Positions 1-7,289 of a stretch of DNA of 18,543 nt are shown in pieces. This stretch comes from UBA5794 sp965368815 (GTDB taxonomy: Bacteria; Actinomycetota; Acidimicrobiia; Spongiisociales; UBA5794): assembly GCA_965368815.1 (NCBI GenBank), contig CBDUOH010000042.1, positions 1 through 18,543 on the forward strand, in the 5' to 3' direction. The notes under the pieces were generated by a model. That model was not told the DNA's origin. It ran no database searches and saw nothing but the letters and a program-made list of their open reading frames with translations. A program made the position numbers and the translations under genes. Numbering within the stretch: position 1 is the first letter of the stretch; every line of letters begins with the position of its first letter.

Positions 1-1083
1 CCCGAGGGGGATCGTGATGTCGATGCCATCCACACCCCCGACCGCTCGAGCTGCCTCGAGGGAGTCGACGGCGGTGAGTGTCCCTGCTGCAGGTATCGGG
101 AGCATCATCACGCCGCTCGACGGTCGTGTCTGGGATCCCGGGGGTGCGGATCGACCGATGGCACTGCGGATGATGACGGATTCCAGTGGTTCGGCCAGAA
201 GTCCGAATGACAACGACCGGCCACACAGCCCCCCGATCGAACGCGCCGCGATCTCGATCAGCCACGTGCGGTCCTTCGGGTCGATCCTGAGTTCGGCGTG
301 GACCGGTCCGGTCACGATGCCGAGGGCTGCCACACCGGCCCGCACGACGCCGATGGCCCGACGCTGCGTCGCGTCCGATGCCCGACTCGGTGTCACGAAC
401 GCGGTTTCCTCGAAGTACGGGCCCGTGAGCGGTTGCGGTTTGTCGATGACGGCAAGCACCTCGAGATCGCCGTCGATCATGATTCCCTCAACGACGATCT
501 CCCCGCCAGGGATGTACTCCTCGACGATGAGGGGCGCTGTGGCATCCATGCCGTCGTCGGCAAGCATCCTGCGGATCCGCGCCTCGGTCGCTACGAATTC
601 GTCGTGGGAATCCACGCGGATGACCCCGCGGCTCGCAGACAAACCCGTCGGTTTGACGACCCGCGGGTAGGCGAACGGAACCGATCTCGGATCGTGCGAA
701 CCGTGCACCACCTCGGCGAACGCGGGTTGCTGGACCCCGGCGTCGGCGAGGAGTCGACGCATGATGAGTTTGTTCCTGGTTGCCTCGACGGCCGACACGG
801 GGTTCGTCGGGAGGCCGAGGTTGCGGCTCGCTTGGGCAGCAGCCACCACGCCTTGGTCGTCGACGGCGATGACGGCCGCGGCCTGCGGCACGGTGTCGGC
901 GATGACTGCTCCAGCCGCATCGGCGTCGCTGAGATCGACGAGAACGGTTCGATCTGCGTCCTTGTCGAACGGCGATTCAGCATCCGAAGCGATGACGACG
1001 TCGAGCCGTTGGTGACGCGCAGCCCGGATGAAGTCACCGGTCCGATAGCTCTCGCAGCTGGCCACGATGACAATGGTTTCCAT
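1..1083 (-). CDS. ATP-grasp family carboxylate ligase (3'-truncated by window edge)
   Basis: The minus-strand frame is open from an ATG at 1083 to the window edge, giving 361 codons without a stop. Family knowledge: ATP-grasp enzymes activate a carboxylate as an acyl phosphate and join it to an amine or thiol. Seen: an N-terminal Rossmann-like pre-ATP-grasp part (METIVIVASC, residues 1-10), an ATRNKLIMRRLL helix at 101-112, a nucleotide-binding PRVVKPTGLSASRG at 140-153, the hinge IVEEYIPGGEIVVEG at 186-200, and a metal-binding set HAELRI (262-267) and WLIEIAARS (274-282). The most similar known group is the generic carbamoyl-phosphate-synthase-L/biotin-carboxylase-like ligases; the substrate cannot be told from this. 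It is divergent from the nfuA-like gene. An overlapping plus-strand frame across 298-1137 is a shadow. The ATG lies 6 nt after a CATGAT hexamer, which suggests a leaderless start. Confidence 0.85.
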   Translation of the reverse strand, partial: METIVIVASCESYRTGDFIRAARHQRLDVVIASDAESPFDKDADRTVLVDLSDADAAGAVIADTVPQAAAVIAVDDQGVVAAAQASRNLGLPTNPVSAVEATRNKLIMRRLLADAGVQQPAFAEVVHGSHDPRSVPFAYPRVVKPTGLSASRGVIRVDSHDEFVATEARIRRMLADDGMDATAPLIVEEYIPGGEIVVEGIMIDGDLEVLAVIDKPQPLTGPYFEETAFVTPSRASDATQRRAIGVVRAGVAALGIVTGPVHAELRIDPKDRTWLIEIAARSIGGLCGRSLSFGLLAEPLESVIIRSAIGRSAPPGSQTRPSSGVMMLPIPAAGTLTAVDSLEAARAVGGVDGIDITIPLG

Positions 1084-1089
1084 GCCCCC

Positions 1090-1095
1090 ATCATG
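1090..1095 (-). promoter_or_regulatory. Putative -10 box of the ATP-grasp gene
   Basis: CATGAT on the minus strand differs from TATGAT at one base and ends 6 nt before the ATG at 1083. That spacing would place transcription start at or next to the start codon. No convincing -35 was found. Confidence 0.35.
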
Positions 1096-1124
1096 CCGCG
1101 TCCCGCTACCGCATGTGACGCACG

Positions 1125-1130
1125 TACCAT
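1125..1130 (+). promoter_or_regulatory. Putative -10 box of the nfuA-like gene (leaderless)
   Basis: TACCAT fits TAnnnT and ends 7 nt before the ATG at 1138. No Shine-Dalgarno sequence lies between, so a leaderless transcript is the simplest reading. Confidence 0.5.
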
Positions 1131-1137
1131 CGGGTCT

Positions 1138-1773
1138 ATGCCATTTGTTGATGAACCGGTCGTTTCCGTCGATGAAACCGTTCTGCCCATGCTGCTCGAC
1201 ATCCGCAGCCGTGAGGATGACGCTGAAGAACTTGGGTTGGTCATCTCCATCGGTGGCATCGCCGAAGGTGCGTTCACCTACGGGACCGCGTTCATGCGCA
1301 TCGACGCCGCGGCGGAAACCGATGTGATCCATGACAACGGTTCGTTGGCGGTGATCGTGTCAGAAGCCGATGTCCCCAACCTCCGTGGCGCCGTGCTGAC
1401 GAAGTCCAAGAACCTGCTCAATCCGGGCCTGACGATCGAGAACCCGAACACGCCGAGTCCTGCGATCTCCACCGGCATGGCCAAGGGCGATCTCACTGGA
1501 TCGGTCGCCGAAAAGGTGATCCAGGTCGTCAACGAAGCAATCAACCCTTCGATTGCTTCCCACGGCGGACGGGCAGAGGTCGTTGCCGTCGAGGAAGGAA
1601 CCGCCTACATACGTCTTGGCGGTGGCTGTCAGGGTTGCGGCATGGCGAGCGTCACACTCTCACAAGGCATCGAAGCCACGATCACCGAATTCGTCCCCGA
1701 GATCACCAAGGTGATCGACGTGACGGATCACGCCCAGGGAGACAATCCCTACTACGAGCAGTCGAAGAAGTAG
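1138..1773 (+). CDS. nfuA: NfuA-type iron-sulfur cluster carrier protein
   Basis: This 211-aa protein probably carries and delivers a [4Fe-4S] cluster to apo-enzymes in the cytoplasm. Residues about 20-110 resemble the degenerate A-type (HesB/IscA-like) domain, without its cysteines, as in E. coli NfuA. Residues about 120-195 are the Nfu domain, with the cluster-binding CQGC at C164-C167 inside GGGCQGCGMASVTL. The length is close to the 191 aa of E. coli NfuA. The ATG at 1138 is chosen because the domain begins there and a TAnnnT hexamer lies 7 nt upstream; the longer open frame upstream is antisense to the ATP-grasp gene. It converges on the M13 peptidase gene with 12 bp between stops, and no terminator hairpin is visible in that gap. 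Function is confident; the symbol follows domain architecture. Confidence 0.9.
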   Translation: MPFVDEPVVSVDETVLPMLLDIRSREDDAEELGLVISIGGIAEGAFTYGTAFMRIDAAAETDVIHDNGSLAVIVSEADVPNLRGAVLTKSKNLLNPGLTIENPNTPSPAISTGMAKGDLTGSVAEKVIQVVNEAINPSIASHGGRAEVVAVEEGTAYIRLGGGCQGCGMASVTLSQGIEATITEFVPEITKVIDVTDHAQGDNPYYEQSKK

Positions 1774-1785
1774 ACCGCTCGGCAC

Positions 1786-3777
1786 CTACCAAACGGTGGT
1801 GCGTTCGTTGGCCGGTCGGGTTGCAGGGGCATCCTCGGGGATCTTGAACGCATCGGCGAACGACGCAAGGTTCGCAAGCGGTCCCCGTACGCGGAACTGG
1901 GCGGGGGAGTGTGGGTCGCTGTTCACGATGAGGCGTAGATACTCGGGTGTCGAATTCGTGCGCCACACCCTCGCGTAGGAAAGGTAGAACCGTTGTTCGG
2001 GGGTCAGGCCGCCGACGTCCTCCCTGCCTTCTTCGTCGAGCTTCCGCTGCAGAGCTGCGTAGGCAAGCGTGAGCCCGGCAAGGTCAGCGATGTTCTCGCC
2101 GAGTGTCAGATCGCCGTTGACGAACAGCCCGTCCTCGACCTCGAACTCGCTGAACTGCTCAGAAATCTGCCGAGCCCGAGCCTCGAACTCCTCGCGATCG
2201 CTGTCGGTCCACCAATTGCGAAGATTCCCCGTTGCGTCGTACAGGCTGCCCTTGTCATCGAAACCATGCGTGATCTCATGGCCGATCACGACACCGATAC
2301 CCCCGAAGTTCACAGCGTCGTCCGCTTCGTATGAGTAGAACGGTGGCTGGAGAATCCCTGCGGGGAAGACGATCTCGTTCCGTTCGGGCCAGTAGTACGC
2401 GTTGACGATGTGCGGCGGCATCAGCCATTCGTGGGGATCGAGCGGCTTGCCGAGTGTCGCAATGTTTCTGTCGACCTCGAAGGCCCGTGCAGCAAGGCGG
2501 TTCCCCAGCCACGTGTCCCGTGAGATGTCGAGCGCTGAATAGTCGCGCCACACATCGGGGTAGCCGATCTTGTATCCGAAGCCGTCGAGCTTGATCTTGG
2601 CCTGAGCTTTGGTTTCGTCGCTCATCCAATCGACGGCATCGATGCTGTCGCCCATTTCGACGAGAAGCCGTTCAACGAGGTCTTCGACGGCAGCCTTGGC
2701 CTCCGGCGGGAAATGATCCTTGACGTAGAGCTGCCCGACGAGATGCCCGATGCTGCCGCCTGCCGCCGCAGCAACGCGTTTCCAACGGGCCTTCTGTTCC
2801 TTCTGGCCGCCGACCTTGACGCCCCAGAACGAGAACGCTTCGTCTTCGAACCGCTTCGGCAGGCCCGATGCTGTGGCCATGAGCAGATGCCAACGGCAAT
2901 ACACCTTCCAATCCTCGAGAGGGACCTCAGGGAACATCGCTTCGAGTTCTGTGAAGAAGTCAGGATTGTCGATATTGACCGATGTCTCCTGCGGAGCGCC
3001 GACGATGTCGACCCACGAGTTGATGTCGACGGTCGGTGCAAGGGCGGTGAGCTCGTCCCTGGTGAACCGGTTGGTCGTCGCCTGGACATCCCGCTGCTCG
3101 ACCGCGGTATTGGAGGCATCGGCGAGCCGCGACTCGATGGCCCAGATGGTTGACGGTGCCTGTGCCGCCGCCTCAGCGTCGGCTCCGAGCAACTCGAACA
3201 TCGCGGTGATGTGGTCCCGGTAGGCCGCCGCGAGTTCGGTGGAAGCGGCATCGTCTCGGAAGTAGTAGTCGCGGTCGGGGAGTCCGAGGCCACCCTGCCC
3301 GATGTAGAGCAGATTCTGTGTGGAATTGCCGCGGTCGGGCTCGACATGCCAACTCCACCCGACGCCGGCTCCGATCCGCAGGAGCTCGTGGAATGTCGAT
3401 CGGAGATCTGCGAGGTCGGTGATGTCGTCGATCATCTCCAGCCAACGTTGGATGGGGGTCAGATCTGCTGCCTCGATGGCATCGGTGTCCATGCCTGCTG
3501 CGTAGAAGTCACCGACCTTCTGCGTGGTCGAACCCATGGGTGCGTCGGTTTCGGACGCTTCGATCAGGATCTCGTGGACGATCTTCTCGTTCCGTTCGTG
3601 CAATTCGTGGAATGCACCCCAGGATCCGTACTCGGGCGGCACGGGGTTTGCGTCGAGCCAGCCGCCGTTTGCGTACCGCCAGAAGTCGGTGGCGGGTGTG
3701 GCGGTGGGGTCCATGTCGTTCGGGTCGAAGACAGGGTCATCCGGCGAGATCATCGGTACGAATGGTTCTTCTGTCAT
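1786..3777 (-). CDS. M13 family zinc metallopeptidase (neprilysin/PepO type)
   Basis: This 663-aa protein has the complete M13 architecture. The N-terminal lobe starts at DFWRYANGGWL (31-41). The catalytic lobe has the substrate-positioning NAYYWPERNEIVFPAG (459-474), the zinc motif HEITH (500-504, ligands H500 and H504), and GENIADLAG (560-568) with the third zinc ligand E561. The family hydrolyses peptides of limited size. No signal peptide or membrane anchor is seen and the protein has a single cysteine (C294), so it looks cytoplasmic or non-classically exported, like mycobacterial Zmp1. The start is the ATG at 3777, behind AAGGAG with 8 nt spacing; an upstream in-frame extension would cover the promoter and the divergent GNAT gene. 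The C-terminal tail ANERTTVW lacks the CxxW ending of many homologues. Confidence 0.95.
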   Translation of the reverse strand: MTEEPFVPMISPDDPVFDPNDMDPTATPATDFWRYANGGWLDANPVPPEYGSWGAFHELHERNEKIVHEILIEASETDAPMGSTTQKVGDFYAAGMDTDAIEAADLTPIQRWLEMIDDITDLADLRSTFHELLRIGAGVGWSWHVEPDRGNSTQNLLYIGQGGLGLPDRDYYFRDDAASTELAAAYRDHITAMFELLGADAEAAAQAPSTIWAIESRLADASNTAVEQRDVQATTNRFTRDELTALAPTVDINSWVDIVGAPQETSVNIDNPDFFTELEAMFPEVPLEDWKVYCRWHLLMATASGLPKRFEDEAFSFWGVKVGGQKEQKARWKRVAAAAGGSIGHLVGQLYVKDHFPPEAKAAVEDLVERLLVEMGDSIDAVDWMSDETKAQAKIKLDGFGYKIGYPDVWRDYSALDISRDTWLGNRLAARAFEVDRNIATLGKPLDPHEWLMPPHIVNAYYWPERNEIVFPAGILQPPFYSYEADDAVNFGGIGVVIGHEITHGFDDKGSLYDATGNLRNWWTDSDREEFEARARQISEQFSEFEVEDGLFVNGDLTLGENIADLAGLTLAYAALQRKLDEEGREDVGGLTPEQRFYLSYARVWRTNSTPEYLRLIVNSDPHSPAQFRVRGPLANLASFADAFKIPEDAPATRPANERTTVW

Positions 3778-3804
3778 GGGGCTGTCTCCTTGGTTCCGCC
3801 AAAG

Positions 3805-3810
3805 ACCATA
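3805..3810 (-). promoter_or_regulatory. Putative -10 box of the M13 peptidase gene
   Basis: TATGGT on the minus strand lies 27 nt upstream of the ATG at 3777 and is followed by the AAGGAG ribosome-binding site. No clear -35 is seen. Confidence 0.35.
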
Positions 3811-3824
3811 CAGCGAGTCGTGGC

Positions 3825-3853
3825 GTGAAGTCCTCGGGACCCGGTTGTAGAGT
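3825..3853 (+). promoter_or_regulatory. Putative promoter of the GNAT gene
   Basis: GTGAAG (3825-3830) and TAGAGT (3848-3853) are separated by 17 bp. The -35 match to TTGACA is weak (3 of 6). The same TAGAGT hexamer precedes the rhodanese gene. A short leader with GGAG at 3867-3870 would follow. Confidence 0.35.
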
Positions 3854-3874
3854 CCGCCCTCGGATCGGAGTCGT

Positions 3875-4903
3875 ATGCGTGGTCTCGAGATAGCTGAGGT
3901 GTTCCCGTTCACGTCGGACGACGACGCCGCGTTGGTCGTGGCGCTGCACAACGAGATCGGGCGCGAGAAGGTCTCGTATCGTCACGACAACACGGTCGCC
4001 GAGTACCGGGCGAAGTTCAACTTTCAGGGCATGGAGGTGAGCCACTTCCTGGCCACCAACCCTGATGGCGAGGTTGTCGGACTCATGATGGCCGCCGTTT
4101 GGATCGACGGCACGAACGAACACTTGGTGTACGCCGATTTCTGCGTGCGTCGGGATGTCAGGCAGCAGGGTGTCGGGCGGGCGCTGCTCAGGCAGGTCGC
4201 TGAGTTCGCGGCGAGCACAGGCCGGACGATGGTGACCGCCGACACGATCAATACGGTCCCAGCCGGCGACGCGTTCGCTCGGACCGTCCGGGCAGAAGTG
4301 GCGATGCGAGAGGTGGTCAACACGGTGTTGGTGGCCGACCTGGATCGGTCGATGCTCGAGCAGTGGCGCGCTGCCGGCCCGGACCGCGCGCCGGCGTACG
4401 AGGTGACCGTCTGGGACGGCCCGTACCCACAGGAGTTTCACGAGGACCTGGCCCGGATCTTCGTCATGGCTGACGAAGACATGCCTTTCGAGGATCTCGA
4501 CTTGGAGCCGAACGAGGTGACGGCCGAGATGGTGGCTGAGCGGGAGCAGCAGATTGCGGGAGTGGTCGAGCGGACGACCGCGGTGGCGCGCCATGTCGAA
4601 TCGGGTCGCCTCGTCGGGTTTTCCGGGATCATCGTGACGGGTGACGACCACGAGACGCTCAATACCACCCTGACCGTGGTCGATCGGGACCACCGTGGTT
4701 TCGCGCTGGGCAAGTGGATCAAGGCCGCCGCCATCCTGCGTGCGCTGGAGAGGTACCCCGATGCCAAACGCCTTGTGACCGAGAACGCCGCCAGCAACGC
4801 CCCCATGCTTGGTATCAACACCGCCATCGGCTTCAAACCCGAGTTCAACATGCTGGCCTACCAAGCCACCCTCGACACCATCCACACCTACCTCGACAAC
4901 TGA
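3875..4903 (+). CDS. Tandem GNAT-domain N-acetyltransferase
   Basis: This 342-aa protein has two GNAT folds, which use acetyl-CoA to acylate an amine. Domain 1 (about 5-155) has the acetyl-CoA pyrophosphate loop VRRDVRQQGVGRALLRQ (91-107). Domain 2 (about 180-340) has a degenerate version, VVDRDHRGFALGKWIK (268-283), followed by the typical NAASNAPMLGINTAIGF (304-320). Tandem GNATs are common in actinobacteria; mycothiol synthase MshD has this layout, but the motifs here do not single it out and the substrate is unknown. The ATG at 3875 has GGAG only 4 nt upstream, which is tight. It is divergent from the M13 gene, and element A starts 20 bp after the stop. Confidence 0.88.
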   Translation: MRGLEIAEVFPFTSDDDAALVVALHNEIGREKVSYRHDNTVAEYRAKFNFQGMEVSHFLATNPDGEVVGLMMAAVWIDGTNEHLVYADFCVRRDVRQQGVGRALLRQVAEFAASTGRTMVTADTINTVPAGDAFARTVRAEVAMREVVNTVLVADLDRSMLEQWRAAGPDRAPAYEVTVWDGPYPQEFHEDLARIFVMADEDMPFEDLDLEPNEVTAEMVAEREQQIAGVVERTTAVARHVESGRLVGFSGIIVTGDDHETLNTTLTVVDRDHRGFALGKWIKAAAILRALERYPDAKRLVTENAASNAPMLGINTAIGFKPEFNMLAYQATLDTIHTYLDN

Positions 4904-4922
4904 CGCCCAGGTCCATCAAAAC

Positions 4923-5085
4923 CGCGTACCCAGGGTTGTGCGACCACGAAAACAGGGTGCTGGAGCCCACAGAAAGAGCACCCAGGGCGTCCACCGGGGG
5001 TAGGTGACACAGGGATCGGGGTCATTGCCCCCTTTCTGTGGGCTCAGGTACCACGTGAACATGGTCGCACAACCCTGGGTACGCG
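4923..5085. repeat. Palindromic intergenic element, copy A
   Basis: This 163-bp element has long inverted arms. The outer 24 bp (4923-4946 against 5062-5085) are perfectly complementary and read CGCGTACCC, A, GGGTTGT, G, CGACCA. Inside each arm is a small hairpin of the form ACCACG-4 nt-CAnGGT. An inner perfect 13-bp inverted repeat follows (AGCCCACAGAAAG and its complement), then a non-palindromic centre of about 55 bp. Copy B at 14882-15042 is homologous along its whole length, at about four in five positions by hand alignment. It lies 20 bp after the GNAT stop and ends 20 bp before the MFS start. No target-site duplication is visible and no long ORF is conserved between the copies. It could be a REP/BIME-like element, a MITE, or a structured RNA. 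Confidence 0.9.
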
Positions 5086-5092
5086 TCGGGGG

Positions 5093-5098
5093 TACGCT
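5093..5098 (+). promoter_or_regulatory. Putative -10 box of the MFS gene (leaderless)
   Basis: TACGCT fits TAnnnT and ends 6 nt before the ATG at 5105. The region where a -35 would lie is inside the right terminal repeat of element A. Confidence 0.45.
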
Positions 5099-5104
5099 GG
5101 CGGG

Positions 5105-6337
5105 ATGTCCACGAGCGAGTATCCGAGGTCGGCAGTTGTCGGGTTGTCGACCTTCGTGTTTGTGGCTTTCGGGGTGGAGCTCTACGCGATGTCGGTGCTC
5201 CTCACCGAGGAGGCGGCCGGCGGTGAGTTCTCGATCGCGCTGTTGTCGACCGCATACGGGGGAGCGGGGGTGATCGCCGGCCTTCTGGCTCCGCGCGTCG
5301 GGCGTTGGGCGGACCATCATTCGGTCAGGGGGTTGATGGCGTTCGGAGCAGTGCTCGCAGCTCTCGGGCTGCTCGTGATCGCCAGTGCAACGTCGGCATG
5401 GGTCGTCGTTGGTGCATTCTGGCTCTTCCTGGGTCCCGCCCAGGCGATGACCCTGTACGAGCCGGCCTACGTGGCCGTCAGCCTTTGGGTCGGTGAGAGC
5501 TATCGAAACCGCGCAATAGCTCTGCTCTCGGTGATCGGCGGTATCGCCGGGCCGGTGTTCCTGCCCCTGACCGGGTTCGCTGTCGCACGATTCGGATGGC
5601 GCCCTACGGTCGTCGGTCTCGCGGTTGCGGTTCTCGTGACCGGCCTCGTGGCCACGGCGTTCTTCTACCCGACGATGAAGCCGAAGGGTGACCACGGTGT
5701 GGAGGTTCCTCGGGTGCGGTGGCGGCGATTCCGAGACGACGCCCGGCTCGGGTACATCTCTGCATCGGTGGTGTTGATGTTTGCATCGATGAGCACGATG
5801 TTGTTCCACCGGGTGGCAGTGTTCGAGGAGCAGGGATTCGACGTGGCGTTGGTAGCGGTGCTCGCCGGCGTGTCGGGACTCCTGACGTTCCCGGGTCGGT
5901 GGCTCGCACCTCGCCTGGCGAGCCGCGTCGCTCCAACCACCGTCTTCAACTGGGCGATCGCCGGTCTCGTAGCGTCGATGACGCTTGCGATCGTGGGATC
6001 ACCGCAGATCGTGATGGCAGCCCACTTCGTGTTCTTCGGGCTGTTCTTCGGGTTCAGTCTCCCGCTGCGAGCGGTGATCATGAACGACTGGTATGCAGGA
6101 CCCGACTTCGGGTCGGTGATGGGGAAGCAGTGGTCGGTAGCGGCAGTCGTCGGCGGGTTCACCCCGATCGTCATCGGGGCTGCCCGCGACGGACTGCAGA
6201 GCTACACGTGGCCGCTCGTAGCGCTCACGATCATCGTCGCGTTCGCTGGCGTGCTCAATCAGGTCGCCGCCGCTCGGAGTGCAGCGGCGACCGGTGCCGG
6301 GTCAGTTAGACCTGGGAGTCCTGCATCGAGCCGGTGA
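5105..6337 (+). CDS. Major facilitator superfamily (MFS) transporter
   Basis: This 410-aa integral membrane protein has about twelve hydrophobic segments in two halves. By eye they lie near residues 10-32, 42-63, 75-95, 98-118, 138-158, 162-185, then 214-232, 243-258, 278-296, 300-320, 340-360 and 366-387. A basic loop, RVRWRRFRDDAR, sits between the halves at about 205-216. The MFS motif-A-like APRVGRWADHHSVRG follows TM2. MFS carriers move small solutes with a proton or by uniport; the substrate cannot be inferred. The start ATG lies 6 nt after TACGCT, with only a weak GGCGGG as possible ribosome-binding site. The last 32 bp overlap the 3' end of the convergent septum-formation-like lipoprotein gene. 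Confidence 0.9.
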   Translation: MSTSEYPRSAVVGLSTFVFVAFGVELYAMSVLLTEEAAGGEFSIALLSTAYGGAGVIAGLLAPRVGRWADHHSVRGLMAFGAVLAALGLLVIASATSAWVVVGAFWLFLGPAQAMTLYEPAYVAVSLWVGESYRNRAIALLSVIGGIAGPVFLPLTGFAVARFGWRPTVVGLAVAVLVTGLVATAFFYPTMKPKGDHGVEVPRVRWRRFRDDARLGYISASVVLMFASMSTMLFHRVAVFEEQGFDVALVAVLAGVSGLLTFPGRWLAPRLASRVAPTTVFNWAIAGLVASMTLAIVGSPQIVMAAHFVFFGLFFGFSLPLRAVIMNDWYAGPDFGSVMGKQWSVAAVVGGFTPIVIGAARDGLQSYTWPLVALTIIVAFAGVLNQVAAARSAAATGAGSVRPGSPASSR

Positions 6338-6782
6338 GCTTGGCGAATTCATAGTCATACACGAAGCACACGATCTCACGATCGCCCTCCGCCCATGACG
6401 CCGAAGTCGGGAACAGCCAACCGAAGTCAAGCGTCGACTCCTCATAGGCCAATCCGACGAATGACTCGAATCCGTCGTAGCACGTCTCGATGGCGATGTC
6501 TTCGACGGCGCTGTCACCCGGGTATGAGCCATCGGCCATGTCCGTCTTGGAATACACCTCGTTGTCGTGAGGCTGATCGCAATCGACGATGGGCACATCG
6601 CTGACTTCCTGGGATTCCGCACTCGTGGTGGCGCCTTCCCAGTCGTCAAAGCAGTCGCCGATGTCGAGGGTCCATACGTTTCCTGCGCTGCAGGCCGAAA
6701 GCAGGAGCATGCCGACCACTGCAAAGCCCGCGAGCTTCCGGGTCAGCCCTGCTTCATTGGCTCGGGTGGTGTTCGTGTTCAT
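6306..6782 (-). CDS. Septum-formation-domain lipoprotein
   Basis: This 158-aa protein has a type II signal peptide: basic start TRK, hydrophobic KLAGFAVVGMLLL, lipobox LSAC with lipidated C31. The exported part looks like the actinobacterial Septum_form family. It begins with IGDCF (C44), then VPIVDCDQPHDNEVY (C68), YPGD, an ETC (C101), and ends SWAEGDREIVCFVY (C139). The four cysteines in this order would allow two disulfides outside the membrane. The precise role of the family is not well defined. The ATG overlaps the TGA of the upstream 112-aa gene (ATGA), and no separate ribosome-binding site is seen, so translational coupling is likely. Its 3' end overlaps the MFS gene tail by 32 bp. Confidence 0.8.
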   Translation of the reverse strand: MNTNTTRANEAGLTRKLAGFAVVGMLLLSACSAGNVWTLDIGDCFDDWEGATTSAESQEVSDVPIVDCDQPHDNEVYSKTDMADGSYPGDSAVEDIAIETCYDGFESFVGLAYEESTLDFGWLFPTSASWAEGDREIVCFVYDYEFAKLTGSMQDSQV

Positions 6783-7117
6783 GTTTCGTCCAGAATCTCG
6801 GCGATAAGGTCATCGACCGCCCGATTCGCAACGGTTTCTCCGTAGCGTTCATCGAGGAGGTCTCTCATCTTTCGGAAGATATCTGCACGTTCTTGAGCTT
6901 GCGTCTTCAACGAGGCCGGGACGATCTCGGTGCCGTCGATCCAAGGTTTCCCATCCGACGACCATGGGATGAGGATCAGCCACGCCCAGATGCTGCTGTT
7001 GCCGGTCTCCCCGGTGCGTCGCGCGGTGCCCACACACGAGAAGGGCAATGGCTCCCAACCCATGCCACGGAGCAGGTCCCTCCCATCGGGCATGTTCGCT
7101 GCGTCGCTGTGTGCCAT
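6779..7117 (-). CDS. Hypothetical protein, 112 aa, first gene of septum-lipoprotein operon
   Basis: I do not recognise this family. The ATG at 7117 follows GGAAGG with 6 nt spacing; an in-frame ATG at 7150 has no ribosome-binding site. The N-terminal half is rich in aromatic residues (GWEPLPFSC, SSIWAWLILIPWSSDGKPWIDG, about residues 20-62) and looks like buried beta-strands rather than a membrane span. The C-terminal half (about 68-112) is charged and helical (ERADIFRKMRDLLDERYGE, then a short acidic helix ending AEILDET). It has a single cysteine, C28. The stop overlaps the start of the septum-formation-like lipoprotein, so the two are probably made together, which is the only functional hint. 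Confidence 0.75.
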   Translation of the reverse strand: MAHSDAANMPDGRDLLRGMGWEPLPFSCVGTARRTGETGNSSIWAWLILIPWSSDGKPWIDGTEIVPASLKTQAQERADIFRKMRDLLDERYGETVANRAVDDLIAEILDET

Positions 7118-7139
7118 GACTGCCTTCCGTGTCGGTTCC

Positions 7140-7145
7140 ACGCTA
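7140..7145 (-). promoter_or_regulatory. Possible -10 box of the 112-aa gene operon
   Basis: TAGCGT on the minus strand fits TAnnnT and lies 22 nt upstream of the ATG at 7117, leaving room for the GGAAGG site. No -35 is evident. Confidence 0.25.
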
Positions 7146-7221
7146 CCCAATGCCCATGACTAATCCGACGCACTTTGGCCCGCAGCCCGGCCGGTTCTGG
7201 CATGTGACGGCTGCGTGGGTG

Positions 7222-7227
7222 TACATT
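7222..7227 (+). promoter_or_regulatory. Putative -10 box for the 927-aa membrane protein gene
   Basis: TACATT fits TAnnnT and lies 62 nt upstream of the ATG at 7290. It is the best -10 candidate in the 172-bp divergent gap 7118-7289 for plus-strand transcription. Confidence 0.35.
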
Positions 7228-7232
7228 CGACG

Positions 7233-7262
7233 ATGAGTGCGGCGGTCCGCGCAACGAGGTAG
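7233..7262 (+). CDS. Possible 9-codon leaderless upstream ORF
   Basis: ATG at 7233 begins 5 nt after TACATT and encodes MSAAVRATR, followed by TAG. The main start at 7290 lies 27 nt after this stop. Leaderless short ORFs in front of larger genes are well documented in mycobacteria. Here the only evidence is the promoter-to-ATG spacing, and an ORF this short may be chance. Confidence 0.22.
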   Translation: MSAAVRATR

Positions 7263-7289
7263 CGGGCCAACCGAGCGGGAGGCTTGCGA

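Noticed and set aside
14..670. Plus-strand open frame of 218 codons
   Set aside because: Ser/Arg-rich shadow of the ATP-grasp coding sequence, whose motifs are clear on the other strand.
298..1137. Plus-strand open frame continuous with the nfuA-like gene
   Set aside because: It is antisense to the ATP-grasp gene, has no family features, and the Nfu protein's own start with its -10 hexamer is at 1138.
4913..5095. Target-site duplication flanking element A (and B)
   Set aside because: The bases just outside the arms (AAAC/TCGG for A, GTTA/CCGT for B) do not match, so transposition by a DDE-type element is not shown.
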